Source: Stenotrophomonas sp. SAU14A_NAIMI4_5 (lineage in GTDB: Bacteria > Pseudomonadota > Gammaproteobacteria > Xanthomonadales > Xanthomonadaceae). Taken from it: a DNA stretch of 64,000 bases. This document shows positions 7,188 through 16,524 of this stretch, piece after piece; positions within the stretch are counted from its first letter, which is position 1; each line of letters opens with the position of its first letter. The position numbers and the translations under genes are program-made. The stretch covers positions 2,530,579-2,594,578 of the forward strand of contig NZ_CP026003.1 of NCBI RefSeq assembly GCF_003086795.1, in the 5' to 3' direction. The notes under the pieces are model-generated. The model worked only from the letters and a program-made list of their open reading frames with translations, was not told the origin of the DNA and ran no database searches.

Positions 7188-10100
7188 GCTGCGATCTCCT
7201 GTTCTTCATCCCACTGCCGCAGCCGTGTCGACAACCACGGCGCCAGCTGTGCCACCGCATCGCGGCCGGTCAGTTCGGCGTGCAGGAACGGCAGCTCCAG
7301 CGCCTGCACCTTGCGCGCATGTGCCATCCACAGCGCCGACTGCAGCTGCGGCCGTGCCTGGTGGTCACGGCCTGCACGCACATGCACCAGCGTTCCATCG
7401 TACGGGCGATGGTGGTGCTCGCGGATCAGACGATTGGTACCGGTGACGGCACGCACCACCCCGTCCAGCACCACGTCCGGCAGGCTGCCCAGTGCGCTGC
7501 CACCGCGGCGCAGGAAGGCAAGAATGCGCTCGCGGCTGTCCAGTTCCGGGTGCGCATCGGGATCATGCCCGGCAATAGCCAGCAGCGCGCGCAGCGCCGC
7601 GATGGCATCCGGTTCCGGCTCGGCCCGCCAGCATTCACTGGGATAGGCATCCAGCAGCACCAGCTCACCCACTTCGCGACCGATCTCGTGCAGGCGCACC
7701 GCCATGGCCTGGGCCAGGATGCCGCCCACCGACCAGCCCAGCAGATGCACCGGCCCCTGCGGTTGCAGTTCGGCGATGCGGCGCACGTAGTCGTTGGCCA
7801 TCACCTCGATGCTGGACGGCATGGCCTGCTGCGGGTCCAGCGCCGGCGACTGCAGGCCGTAGACCGTGCGCGCAGGCTGCAGCGCACGTGCCAGCGTGCG
7901 GTAGTTCCAGGCAATGCCACCGGCCGGGTGCACCACGAACAGCGGCGGCGCAGCATTTTCCGCCGTGGCCAGTGCAATCACCGGGCCCAGCGCGTGGTCG
8001 GCCAGCGCCGGTGGCTCGGCAATGCGTGCGGCCAGCGCGGCGACGGTCGGCTGCGCAAACAGTGCACCCAGACCAAGATCGCAGCGCCAGCGTTGTTCGA
8101 TGGCCAGCAGCAGGTGCACCGCCGACAGCGAATCGCCCCCCAGGCTGAAGAAATCCGCGTCAACGGCCACCGGCAGCTCGCGGCCCAGCGCGCGTGCAAA
8201 CAGCTCTGCCAGTTCCTGCTCCAGCGGCGTACGCGGCGCCAGCCCGGCGACATCCTGCTGCGGCGGCTTCGGCAACGCCGTGCGGTCCAGCTTGCCGTTG
8301 GCCGTTACCGGCCAGTGGTCCACGCCGACGAAGGCCGAGGGCAGCATGTAATCCGGTACGCGCGTGGCCAGATGGCTGCGCAGCACCGCGGCATCCGCGC
8401 ACGACGATGGGACGTAGGCCACCAGCCGCGCATCGCCCGGCGCGTCATGGCGCAGCAGCACTTCCACCCGGTCCATGCCAGGCAGTTCGCGCAGCGCGGC
8501 CTCGATCTCGCCCAGCTCGATACGCAGGCCGCGCAGCTTGACCTGGTGGTCGCTGCGGCCGAGGTAGTCCACCGCGCCATCGGCGCGCCAGCGCGCGACG
8601 TCGCCGGTGCGGTAGATGCGCTCCCCCGGCAGGAAAGGATCGGCCAGGAAGCGCTCGGCGGTCAGGTCATCGCGGCCCAGGTAGCCACGTGCCAGCTGCA
8701 CGCCGCCCAGGTACAGGTCACCCGGCACGCCGACCGGCAACGGCTGCATGCGCGCATCCAGCACATACAGGCGGGTATTCCACACCGGGAAGCCGATCGG
8801 CACCGGCCGCGAGCGATCCTCGGCGGACGCCGGCCACCAGCTCACATCGACCGCGGCCTCGGTCGGGCCATACAGGTTGTGCAGTTCCGCCTGCACCCGG
8901 CCGTGGAAGCGATCACGCAGCGCGGCGTCCAGCGCCTCGCCACTGGTGAACACCCGCCGCAGCTGCAGGCCCTGCGATGCCGGCGCGGCAAGGAAGGCGT
9001 CGAGCATGGACGGCACGAAATGCGCCGTGGTGATGTCATGGCTGCGGATCAGCCGCGCCAGCTCGGTCGGGTCCCGATGCGCCTCCGGGCCGGCCAGCAC
9101 CAGGGTGGCGCCACACAGCAGCGGCAGGAAGAACTCCCAGACCGACACGTCGAACGTGGCCGGGGTCTTCTGCAGCACGCGGTCATCGGCGGTGAAGCCG
9201 TAGTGCTCGCGCATCCACAGCAGGCGATTGACGATGGCGCGGTGCTCGATGACCACGCCCTTGGGCTCACCGGTCGAACCGGAGGTGTAGATGACATAGG
9301 CCGCATCGTCCGGCGATGGCGGGACCCACGGCGCGGCAAAACTCACTGCGGTCCACTGCGTGGGCGCCAGCACCGGCACCTCGCCCAGCCGTGCCTGTAC
9401 GCTGGCCTCGGCCAGCACGCAGGCCGGTCGTGCCGAGGCGAGGATGCGCGCCAGGCGTTCATCGGGATGGGCAAGATCCAGCGGCAGGTAAGCGGCGCCG
9501 GCACGCAGCACGGCCACCAGCGCGACCACCAGCTCCAGAGAGCGCGGCAACGCTACCGCGACCACGCTGCCCGGGCCGACGCCCAGCGCGCGCAACTGGG
9601 CCGCCAGCGCGAAGCTGCGCGCTTCCAGCGTCCCGTGGTCGAGTGCGGTGTCAGCGAAGACCAGCGCCGTCGCCTGCGGATCACGATCCATGCCCTGCTG
9701 CAGCAGCTCCACCAGTGTGGTTTCGGGCAGCGTGTGGGCGGTGGCATTGAACCCATGCACCGTGCGCTGCGCCTCCTCGGGCGTTGCCAAGGGCACGTCG
9801 GCGATGGCGGGCGCCTGCAACGCGGCCGCCACGAAATGCAGCAGCCGGGTGGCGTGCGCCTGCACGTCGTCGCGGCTGTACAACGCGGGATTGGCCTCGA
9901 TCTCCAGATCCAGCAGGGTCTGACCGTCGCCGCGGAAGCCCAGGGTCAGGTCATCCACCGGGCCGGTGCACAGCACCTCCAGCGTGGCCGCAACGCCGGG
10001 CAGCGCCAGCGGCCTGTAGAACGGCTGCACGTTCACCAGCGGGCCGTGCAGGCGCTGCAGCGCACCGACCAGGCCGAGGTCACGACGCAGCTGTTCGCCC

Positions 10101-11065
10101 CGGTAGCGCCCCTGCTTGCGCCCCTGGCTCAACTGCCGGCCGATGCCGCGCACAACGTCTTCGACGCTGCCCTCGCCCGCCTCGACCCGCAGCGGCAGCA
10201 CGTTCATCACCATGGCCGGCACCCGTGCCGAGGCATTGCCCAGGCGCCCCATGTAGGGCACGCCCAGCACGACTTCCTCGGTCGCGCTCATCCGCCGCAG
10301 GTACTCGGCCGACAGCGCGGCCAGCACGTCCGGCCACGGCTGCAGCCAGCGCACCGCGGTCTGCAGCAGCAGGTCACGGAAGGATGCATCGAGCGGCTGC
10401 ACGAAACGCAGCGCATCGTCGCTGGCTGCTACTGTCCCGGCCAGCCCCGCACCGGCAGGCGCGCCCTGCAGTTGTTCGCGCCACCACTGGCCCGCCAGGC
10501 CGCGACGGGAGTCTTCACGATAGGCGGCGTCATCGGCCAGCACCCCAACCAGCGGCGGCAATGGCTCGCCCTCGCGTCCCGCATACAGCGCACACACGCG
10601 ATCACTGAACAACGCCATGCCATAGCCGTCGGCAGCCAGGTGGTGCACGCGCAGGTACCAGACCCAGCGCCGCCCGCCCAGATCGAACAGCACCTGCTGG
10701 CTGATGCGGTCTCGGCTGGGATCCACCGGCGCCAGGCGATCGGCCTGCATCGCGGCACGCGCCACGGCTGCGGGATCGGCCTCAGCAGACACATCGCGCA
10801 CTGACAACAACGGTACATGGGCGGCGTCGTGCCACTGCAGCGGCTGACCGTCCTCACCCTCGGCAAAACGCAGCGCGAACGCCTGCGCTTCAGCAGCAGC
10901 CTGGTTGGCGGCCGCCACGAACGCGTCGACGTCCAACGCACCCTCGATCCACACGGCATGGGCCGTATTGAACGAAGGATTGTCCGGTGCCAGGCGCTGG
11001 GCAAACCACAGGCCCGACTGCGCCTCGGTCAGCGCCACCGGGGTCGCCAGCCCCGCAGCGTTCAT
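7178..11065 (-). CDS. entF: Non-ribosomal peptide synthetase, enterobactin synthase component F type
   Basis: 1295 residues from the ATG at 11065, which overlaps the aryl-carrier stop as ATGA. Domains in order: condensation (about 8-430, HHLAADG), adenylation (about 450-850, YTSGSTGEPKG), carrier (about 950-1015, GGDSLSAVH) and thioesterase (about 1040-1295, GWSVGG). Specificity positions visible in FDVSVWEFF, TTAHFVPSML, VFTSGEAL and YGPTEAAVDVSWW fit the EntF serine code. Predicted role: activate L-serine, couple it to DHB from the aryl carrier, then oligomerise and release the product. I cannot tell from sequence whether the product is cyclic or linear, or how many units it has. Confidence 0.93.
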   Translation of the reverse strand: MNAAGLATPVALTEAQSGLWFAQRLAPDNPSFNTAHAVWIEGALDVDAFVAAANQAAAEAQAFALRFAEGEDGQPLQWHDAAHVPLLSVRDVSAEADPAAVARAAMQADRLAPVDPSRDRISQQVLFDLGGRRWVWYLRVHHLAADGYGMALFSDRVCALYAGREGEPLPPLVGVLADDAAYREDSRRGLAGQWWREQLQGAPAGAGLAGTVAASDDALRFVQPLDASFRDLLLQTAVRWLQPWPDVLAALSAEYLRRMSATEEVVLGVPYMGRLGNASARVPAMVMNVLPLRVEAGEGSVEDVVRGIGRQLSQGRKQGRYRGEQLRRDLGLVGALQRLHGPLVNVQPFYRPLALPGVAATLEVLCTGPVDDLTLGFRGDGQTLLDLEIEANPALYSRDDVQAHATRLLHFVAAALQAPAIADVPLATPEEAQRTVHGFNATAHTLPETTLVELLQQGMDRDPQATALVFADTALDHGTLEARSFALAAQLRALGVGPGSVVAVALPRSLELVVALVAVLRAGAAYLPLDLAHPDERLARILASARPACVLAEASVQARLGEVPVLAPTQWTAVSFAAPWVPPSPDDAAYVIYTSGSTGEPKGVVIEHRAIVNRLLWMREHYGFTADDRVLQKTPATFDVSVWEFFLPLLCGATLVLAGPEAHRDPTELARLIRSHDITTAHFVPSMLDAFLAAPASQGLQLRRVFTSGEALDAALRDRFHGRVQAELHNLYGPTEAAVDVSWWPASAEDRSRPVPIGFPVWNTRLYVLDARMQPLPVGVPGDLYLGGVQLARGYLGRDDLTAERFLADPFLPGERIYRTGDVARWRADGAVDYLGRSDHQVKLRGLRIELGEIEAALRELPGMDRVEVLLRHDAPGDARLVAYVPSSCADAAVLRSHLATRVPDYMLPSAFVGVDHWPVTANGKLDRTALPKPPQQDVAGLAPRTPLEQELAELFARALGRELPVAVDADFFSLGGDSLSAVHLLLAIEQRWRCDLGLGALFAQPTVAALAARIAEPPALADHALGPVIALATAENAAPPLFVVHPAGGIAWNYRTLARALQPARTVYGLQSPALDPQQAMPSSIEVMANDYVRRIAELQPQGPVHLLGWSVGGILAQAMAVRLHEIGREVGELVLLDAYPSECWRAEPEPDAIAALRALLAIAGHDPDAHPELDSRERILAFLRRGGSALGSLPDVVLDGVVRAVTGTNRLIREHHHRPYDGTLVHVRAGRDHQARPQLQSALWMAHARKVQALELPFLHAELTGRDAVAQLAPWLSTRLRQWDEEQEIAACS

Positions 11066-11319
11066 GCCTGCTGCGCCGCCTGCAGCTTCTGCACCACCGC
11101 CCACCACTGGCGCAGCGTGCTGTGCTCGGCCAGCTGCGAGAACTCCAGCGGCAGCCCGGTATTGCCCCAGGCCAGGACCAGGCCGAGCATCCGCATCGAA
11201 TCCAGGTCGAGGTCCATCAGGTTGTCGTCGTCGCCGATGTCGGCCGGCTCGCAGTCGAGCACGCGCGCCACGTCGGCCCGCATGCGCTCAAGGTCGAGCA
11301 CATCATTGGTCGCGGCCAT
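11062..11319 (-). CDS. Stand-alone aryl carrier protein (EntB C-terminal domain homologue, entB')
   Basis: 85 residues, one carrier domain. The phosphopantetheine site is Ser41 in LMDLDLDSMRML. In E. coli this domain is the C-terminal third of EntB; here it is a separate gene overlapping the isochorismatase gene by one base. It should carry DHB loaded by EntE to the condensation domain of EntF. No phosphopantetheinyl transferase gene lies in the window, so the activating enzyme must be elsewhere. Confidence 0.9.
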   Translation of the reverse strand: MAATNDVLDLERMRADVARVLDCEPADIGDDDNLMDLDLDSMRMLGLVLAWGNTGLPLEFSQLAEHSTLRQWWAVVQKLQAAQQA

Positions 11320-11951
11320 CAGAGCACCTCCATCAGCTGCGCGGTGGTCATCGGTACGCCGCTGGTGCGGGCGATCCAGTGCAGCGCCTGGTCATGGTCG
11401 CCGCGCGAGAAATCGGCGACCGCATCGGCGGCGATGAAGGCCTCGATGTCACGCTGGAACGCCTCGACCACGGTGGCCGTGCAGCCGATATGCGCATACA
11501 CGCCGGTCACCAGCAGCTGGTCGCGGCCGCGCACGCGCATCAGGGTTTCCAGGTTGCTGCGCTGGAAGGCGCTGTAACGATGCTTGACCAGCACGTGCTC
11601 ACCCGCCTGCGGGGCAAGTGGATCGATGATCGGTTCGTGCTCCTCGCCGCGGCGCATGCCCGGGCCCCACAGGTCGGCCTGCAGGCCGCGGTCGCGCCGG
11701 TCCTGGTCACCATGCTGGGCGGTGTAGAACACCGGAATGCCGTGTGCACGGCAATGCGCCAGCAGGCGCGCGATGTTGGCCACCGCCGGCTGCAGCGGTT
11801 CGGCACCGGCGTCGAACGCCGCCAGGAAATAGCGCTGCATGTCGTGCACCAGCAAGGCGATGCGGTCACGCTGCGGACGCCACGGGCCGCGCGGGGCCGG
11901 CAGTTCGGCGGCAGTCGGCAAGGGGTATGGGGTAATGCGGGGCAGCGCCAT
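11319..11951 (-). CDS. entB: Isochorismatase (EntB N-terminal domain homologue)
   Basis: 210 residues, covering only the isochorismatase domain. The triad is visible: Asp37 in ALLVHDMQRYF, Lys123 in VLVKHRYSAF and Cys157 in VYAHIGCTATVVEAF. It hydrolyses isochorismate to 2,3-dihydro-DHB and pyruvate. It lacks the C-terminal carrier domain, which the next gene encodes. The start overlaps the entE stop by one base (TGATG). Confidence 0.92.
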   Translation of the reverse strand: MALPRITPYPLPTAAELPAPRGPWRPQRDRIALLVHDMQRYFLAAFDAGAEPLQPAVANIARLLAHCRAHGIPVFYTAQHGDQDRRDRGLQADLWGPGMRRGEEHEPIIDPLAPQAGEHVLVKHRYSAFQRSNLETLMRVRGRDQLLVTGVYAHIGCTATVVEAFQRDIEAFIAADAVADFSRGDHDQALHWIARTSGVPMTTAQLMEVL

Positions 11952-13600
11952 CAGCGCGTTCCTCCTGTCTGTTGCAGATGACGCGCACGCAGCTGCGCAC
12001 GCAGTTCACGGCGGCTGATCTTGCCGACCGCCGTGGTATCGAAACTGTCCACGAACACGACCTGGTCGGGCACCTTGAACGCGGCCAGGCCGCGGCCGCG
12101 CATCCAGTTCTTCAATGCAGGCCCCTTGATCGGCTCGCCCTGCTGGATGACGAAGGCGCAGCTGCGCTCGCCCAGGTAGTCATCGGGAATGGACACCACC
12201 GCCGCGTCGAACACGGCGGGATGGGCCAGCAGATGGTCTTCGATCTCCTCGGCGGAGATCTTCTCGCCGGCACGGTTGATGTGGTCGCCCGCGCGGCCCT
12301 GCACCACCAGGTAGCCGTCCGGCAGCTGCTGCACACGATCACCGGTGCGATAGAAGCCGTCGTCGGTGAAGGCGCGCGCGTTGGCCACCTCATCGTTGTG
12401 GTACGCACCGATGGTGTAAGGACCACGGGTCAGCAGATGCCCCACCTCGCCTTCGGCCACGGGCTGGTCGTGATCATCGACCACGCGCACCTCGTCATCC
12501 GGGCTGATCGGTCGCCCCTGGCAGGCCACGACCAGGTCTTCGGGGTCATCCAGCCGCGTGTAGTTGACCAGGCCTTCGGCCATGCCGAACACCTGCTGCA
12601 GGGTGCAGCGCAGGCCATCGATCACCCGCCGCGCCGCTTCCGGCACCAGCTTGGCACCGCCCACCTGCAGCACCTGCAGGCTGGACAGGTCGTGCTTGCT
12701 GGTCGCCGCGGCCTGCGCCCACAGCAGGGCCAGCGGCGGCACCAGGCCGCAGCAGGTCACCCGTTCGCGGGCGATCAGCGGGAACGCGGCATCCGGGCCG
12801 GGGCCGGGGCTGAGCACCACGCGGGCACCGGCATACAGTGCGCCAAAGAAGCCCGGCGAGCTCATCGGGAAGTTGTGCGCCGCCGGCAGCGCGACCAGGT
12901 AGACGCTGTCGCGGTCGATGCCGCAGATCGCGTTGCTGGCGCGGAACGAATAGATGTAGTCGTCGTGGGTGCGCGGGATCAGCTTGGACAGCCCGGTGCT
13001 GCCACCGGAAATCTGCAGGAAGGCCACCGACTGCGGGTCGGGGTCCGGCGGCAATGCGCTGCGGTCACCCTGCAGCGCATCCAGCGCGATGAACCCGTCC
13101 GCCTCGCCATCGATGACCACATGCGCGATGCCCGGCACTTCCGCCTGCAACGCACGCGCCAGTCCGCGGTGGTCGAAGTTTTCATGCACATCGGTGGTGA
13201 TGTAGGCACTGGCTTCGGCCTTGCGCGCGAAGTGCACCAGCTCGGTAAGGCGATGCGCCGGCAGCACGTACACCGGCACCAGGCCGGCACGGAACAGCCC
13301 GCACACCGTGGTGATGAAGCCGGCGGTGTTGCCCAGCTGCACCAGCACGCGGTCACCCGGCTGCAGGCCCTGGCCCAGCAGGCCGGCACCGATTCGGCCG
13401 GCCTCGTGCCACAGCTGTGCATAGCTCAGGCGCACGTCACCGGCCACCACCGCGATCTCGTCGGCATACTGCTCTGCCCGCTCACGCAGGAAGGCCGGGA
13501 AAGTCTCGCCGCGCCAATGGCCGGCGGCGCGGTAGCGCGCGACCCGATCCTCGGGCCAGACCTGCTGCAGCGGCAGCCGCGGGGAGACAGCGTTGTTCAT
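11951..13600 (-). CDS. entE: 2,3-dihydroxybenzoate-AMP ligase
   Basis: 549-residue adenylate-forming enzyme. Core motifs are [20 protein letters not shown], a [21 protein letters not shown] block and [20 protein letters not shown], with the late lysine in [25 protein letters not shown] is typical of aryl-acid ligases of the EntE/DhbE group. It activates DHB with ATP and loads it on the aryl carrier protein. The start overlaps the entC stop by four bases. Confidence 0.93.
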   Translation of the reverse strand: MNNAVSPRLPLQQVWPEDRVARYRAAGHWRGETFPAFLRERAEQYADEIAVVAGDVRLSYAQLWHEAGRIGAGLLGQGLQPGDRVLVQLGNTAGFITTVCGLFRAGLVPVYVLPAHRLTELVHFARKAEASAYITTDVHENFDHRGLARALQAEVPGIAHVVIDGEADGFIALDALQGDRSALPPDPDPQSVAFLQISGGSTGLSKLIPRTHDDYIYSFRASNAICGIDRDSVYLVALPAAHNFPMSSPGFFGALYAGARVVLSPGPGPDAAFPLIARERVTCCGLVPPLALLWAQAAATSKHDLSSLQVLQVGGAKLVPEAARRVIDGLRCTLQQVFGMAEGLVNYTRLDDPEDLVVACQGRPISPDDEVRVVDDHDQPVAEGEVGHLLTRGPYTIGAYHNDEVANARAFTDDGFYRTGDRVQQLPDGYLVVQGRAGDHINRAGEKISAEEIEDHLLAHPAVFDAAVVSIPDDYLGERSCAFVIQQGEPIKGPALKNWMRGRGLAAFKVPDQVVFVDSFDTTAVGKISRRELRAQLRARHLQQTGGTR

Positions 13601-14790
13601 GGCATGGGCTCGATCAGGGGCGCCGGGTCATGCACACCCAGGGCGTTCAACAAGGCAGTGAATTTCGCGCCGGTCTCGGCCGCTTCGGCCTCCGGCTGCG
13701 AGTCGGCAACGATGCCGGCACCGGCGAACAGCCGCAGCTGCGTGCCCTGCAGGCGTGCGCAGCGGATCGCCACGTACCAGTCGCCATCACCCTGCGCATC
13801 CAGCCAGCCGACCGCACCTGCATAGAAGCCGCGCGGCACCGGTTCCAGTTCGCGGATGCGCTGCAGTGCGGCCTGGCGTGGCGTCCCGCAGACCGCAGGC
13901 GTCGGGTGCAGTTCGGCCAGCAGCGTGGCGGCGGGCGTCGCGGGATCCTTCAGCGTGGCGTGGATGCGCGTGCCGAGGTGCCACATGCTGGCCGTGGCAT
14001 GCAGCACCGGCTGTGCCTGCGCTTCGACGCGGCTGCACCACGGCGCCAGGCCATCGACGATGGCCTCGACCACGTGGCGGTGTTCGTCATGGTCCTTGCG
14101 CGAGGCCAGCAGTGCCTGCGCGACGCGCTGGTCTTCGGCAGGATCACTGCTGCGACGGGCGGAGCCGGCCAACGGGTGCGACAGCACCTGCGCGCCGCGC
14201 TTGCGCAGCAGCAGTTCCGGCGTTGCGCCGACCAGCCACGCTGGCGCCTGGCCCGGCTCGACCGGCAGCGGCACAGCGTAGGTCGCCACCAAGGGATCGG
14301 CGCCGAGGCGTGCCAGCAGCCTGTCCGGTGCCACGGGGAGATCGGTGTGCGCCAACAGGCTGCGCGCCAGCACCACCTTGTGCAGGTTGGCATCGGGCGC
14401 ACGCATCGCCTGCACGGCCGTGGCCACGGCCGCCGCATAGTCCTGCGCCGTAGGCTGCGGCTGCAGCGCGCCGCGCAGGGCCGGCGCGGCGACATGCTGC
14501 GGTCGCAGCCCGGGCAGCACGCGCTCGGGCTGGTACAGCGCATCGTCCGCACGCGGCTCGAACGGCACCGCCCCCACCAGCAGGCCCGGGCCGCCGCGCT
14601 GCTGCGCGAAGAAGGCATCCACCCGCTCGGCCAGGCTGGCCAGCGCACCGGTCGGCAGACTGGCGCGGCAACCGCGTGCATGCAGCTGCTGGTCGGCGTG
14701 CTGCAGCAGGAACAGCGCGGCTTCGTCGGCGTGGTGGGCAGGCGGCGGCGCAGCCTCCGGCCACGCCCCCTGCATCAGCGAATCGTTCAT
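13597..14790 (-). CDS. entC: Isochorismate synthase
   Basis: 397 residues from the ATG at 14790, preceded by AAAGGAG and overlapping the MFS stop as ATGA; a further upstream ATG is less likely. The chorismate-binding fold shows in [43 protein letters not shown] and [18 protein letters not shown], and ends with [20 protein letters not shown]. It converts chorismate to isochorismate, the entry step to DHB. The family also includes MenF and salicylate synthases; the ent context decides for EntC. Confidence 0.93.
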   Translation of the reverse strand: MNDSLMQGAWPEAAPPPAHHADEAALFLLQHADQQLHARGCRASLPTGALASLAERVDAFFAQQRGGPGLLVGAVPFEPRADDALYQPERVLPGLRPQHVAAPALRGALQPQPTAQDYAAAVATAVQAMRAPDANLHKVVLARSLLAHTDLPVAPDRLLARLGADPLVATYAVPLPVEPGQAPAWLVGATPELLLRKRGAQVLSHPLAGSARRSSDPAEDQRVAQALLASRKDHDEHRHVVEAIVDGLAPWCSRVEAQAQPVLHATASMWHLGTRIHATLKDPATPAATLLAELHPTPAVCGTPRQAALQRIRELEPVPRGFYAGAVGWLDAQGDGDWYVAIRCARLQGTQLRLFAGAGIVADSQPEAEAAETGAKFTALLNALGVHDPAPLIEPMP

Positions 14791-15983
14791 GCGGTCTCCT
14801 TTGCGCGGTGGACCATGGCCAGGCCGCACAGCAGCAACAGCAGCACGCCCACCAGCAGATACGGCAGGCTGGCGCCCGCGCGGTACAACAGCGTGCCCAG
14901 CATCGGGCCGGCCACCATGCCCAGCCCCTGCGCGGCGGCAACGGTACCGGCAGCCGCGCCCTGTTCGTGGGGCTGCACTGCATCGGCGGCCAGCGCCTGG
15001 AACGAGGGGAAGACAAAGCCCATGCCGAACGCCGCAAACGCATACGCCGCCGGCAACTGCCAGGGCTGCTGCACGGCAGCGACCGAGGCAAAGCCGAGCC
15101 CGGCGATCAGCGCACCGATCATGATCCAGCGGCGCGGATGCACCTCCAGCTTCATCACCAGCACCTGCGCCAGGATCAGGCCGACGCCGACCGCTGTGAG
15201 GGCGATGCCGGCCATGCGTGCGCCGGCCGCGGCATCGAGTGCGAAGCGATCAATGGCAAAGAAGCCCACGGTGACCTGGGCGATGGTCACCGAGACCATG
15301 CCGAGGAAGGCCGCCAGCTGCGACAGGCGCAGGCGGGCATCGAACCGCGACATCGGTGCGCGGGCACGCGCCTGTGCAGCGGCCACCGGCGGCGTGGCCG
15401 GCAGGCGCCAGGCGATCAATGCCAGCGACAGCAGCGGCAGCAGCGCCGCCACGTACAGCGCCATCGGAAGATTGCGATACGCCAGCCACCCAGCAGCGGC
15501 CGGCCCCAGCACCATGCCCAGCGCATTGGCGCTACCCAGCCGCGCCATGAACTGCGCCCGCTGTCCGGTGGGAGCCTGGTCGGCGATGAGGGCGGCGGCG
15601 GTGGGCGGCACGGCCGCATAGAACAGGCCGATCAAGCCGCGTGCGCCCACCAGCACCAGCACCGACACCAGCACCGGCGGCGGCACCTGCAGGGCAACAT
15701 CGATGAACACCGCCAGGGCGACGTAAATCACGGTGTAGGCGGCCATGGCCAGCATCAGCACGCGCTTGCGGCCGATACGGTCACTCAGCCGGCCCCAGGG
15801 GCGCGCGGCCAGCATCCACAGCACGCCGGCGGCAGTGACCGAGAGGCCGGCGTGCCATTCGGACAGGCCGAGCAGGCGCACCACCGGCCCGATCACCGCC
15901 ACGAACGACATCATCGCCATCGTGCCGATCAGGGCGGCAAGGACCAGGGCCGGCAGACCGGCGACGACGGGACGTGCATGCAT
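14787..15983 (-). CDS. MFS transporter, probable siderophore exporter (EntS-like)
   Basis: 398 residues with about twelve hydrophobic segments. The MFS loop motif GRLSDRIGRKR lies between segments 2 and 3, and GLGMVAGPMLGTLLYR lies in the C-terminal half. It is the first gene of the ent operon, so export of the DHB-serine siderophore is the likely job. This rests on position; the sequence alone says only drug/metabolite:H+ antiporter-like MFS. The candidate Fur box lies 61 bases upstream of its start. Confidence 0.8.
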   Translation of the reverse strand: MHARPVVAGLPALVLAALIGTMAMMSFVAVIGPVVRLLGLSEWHAGLSVTAAGVLWMLAARPWGRLSDRIGRKRVLMLAMAAYTVIYVALAVFIDVALQVPPPVLVSVLVLVGARGLIGLFYAAVPPTAAALIADQAPTGQRAQFMARLGSANALGMVLGPAAAGWLAYRNLPMALYVAALLPLLSLALIAWRLPATPPVAAAQARARAPMSRFDARLRLSQLAAFLGMVSVTIAQVTVGFFAIDRFALDAAAGARMAGIALTAVGVGLILAQVLVMKLEVHPRRWIMIGALIAGLGFASVAAVQQPWQLPAAYAFAAFGMGFVFPSFQALAADAVQPHEQGAAAGTVAAAQGLGMVAGPMLGTLLYRAGASLPYLLVGVLLLLLCGLAMVHRAKETA

Positions 15984-16043
15984 GGAACACCAGCCGTTTC
16001 AAAGAAGGTGCCGACCCCGGCAGGGGTGAAGGCATCCTCAAAT

Positions 16044-16062
16044 GATAACGGCTCGTATTTGC
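16044..16062 (-). promoter_or_regulatory. Candidate Fur box before the ent operon
   Basis: On the minus strand GCAAATACGAGCCGTTATC matches the classical 19-base Fur consensus at 11 of 19 positions by eye. It lies in an AT-rich island and is framed by CAAATG and CATTTG. It sits in the only untranslated gap upstream of the seven-gene operon. Iron control of ent genes is expected; this site is the best local candidate. Confidence 0.5.
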
Positions 16063-16104
16063 ATTTGATACCCATTCACTTGAACGGCTGGGTAACGCAG
16101 CGTC

Positions 16105-16416
16105 TCAGCGAGGGCTGCGCAGCTCCAGCAGGCCGCGACGGCGGAACCACCACTCCAGCGGCAGGGTCACCAGCGGCGGGATGGCCGCCAGCAGCGCCAG
16201 CGCACTGGCCCACCATGGCCAACGCAGGCGGATGGCGGCGAACAGGGTAACCGCGACATAGACCATGAAGGCCACGCCATGCAGCGGGCCGAACACTTTG
16301 ACCAGGGCAACATTGGCGTAAGGGCCGTATTTCATCCACATGCCGACCAGCAGGCCAGCCCAGGTCAGCGCTTCGATGAAGGCGACCACGGCGAACAGCC
16401 GCCCGGTCGGATGCAT
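16105..16416 (-). CDS. DUF3817 family small membrane protein
   Basis: 103 residues from the ATG at 16416 (MHPTGRLFAVVAFIEALTW). Three hydrophobic segments are visible (about 5-22, 40-58, 65-84), with the family features EALTWAGLLVGMWMKY and GPLHGVAFMVY. The C-terminus is basic (RRRGLLELRSPR). DUF3817 proteins are small inner-membrane proteins of unknown function. The upstream in-frame extension to 16506 looks like untranslated leader. It faces leftward ahead of the ent promoter but is separated from the operon by the Fur-box gap. Confidence 0.75.
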   Translation of the reverse strand: MHPTGRLFAVVAFIEALTWAGLLVGMWMKYGPYANVALVKVFGPLHGVAFMVYVAVTLFAAIRLRWPWWASALALLAAIPPLVTLPLEWWFRRRGLLELRSPR

Positions 16417-16524
16417 GGGGTTACGTCGGGTCACGCGCGGCTCCGGCAACAGGATCAAACGCGAATGATACGCAGATGCACGCGGCCAACGGTAGCGCCT
16501 GGCCATGCCCGGCGGACACGGAAA

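Noticed and set aside
7043..10804. A 1253-codon plus-strand frame antisense to entF
   Set aside because: Composition (His/Gln/Arg-rich) is typical of antisense shadow; entF has all NRPS motifs on the other strand.
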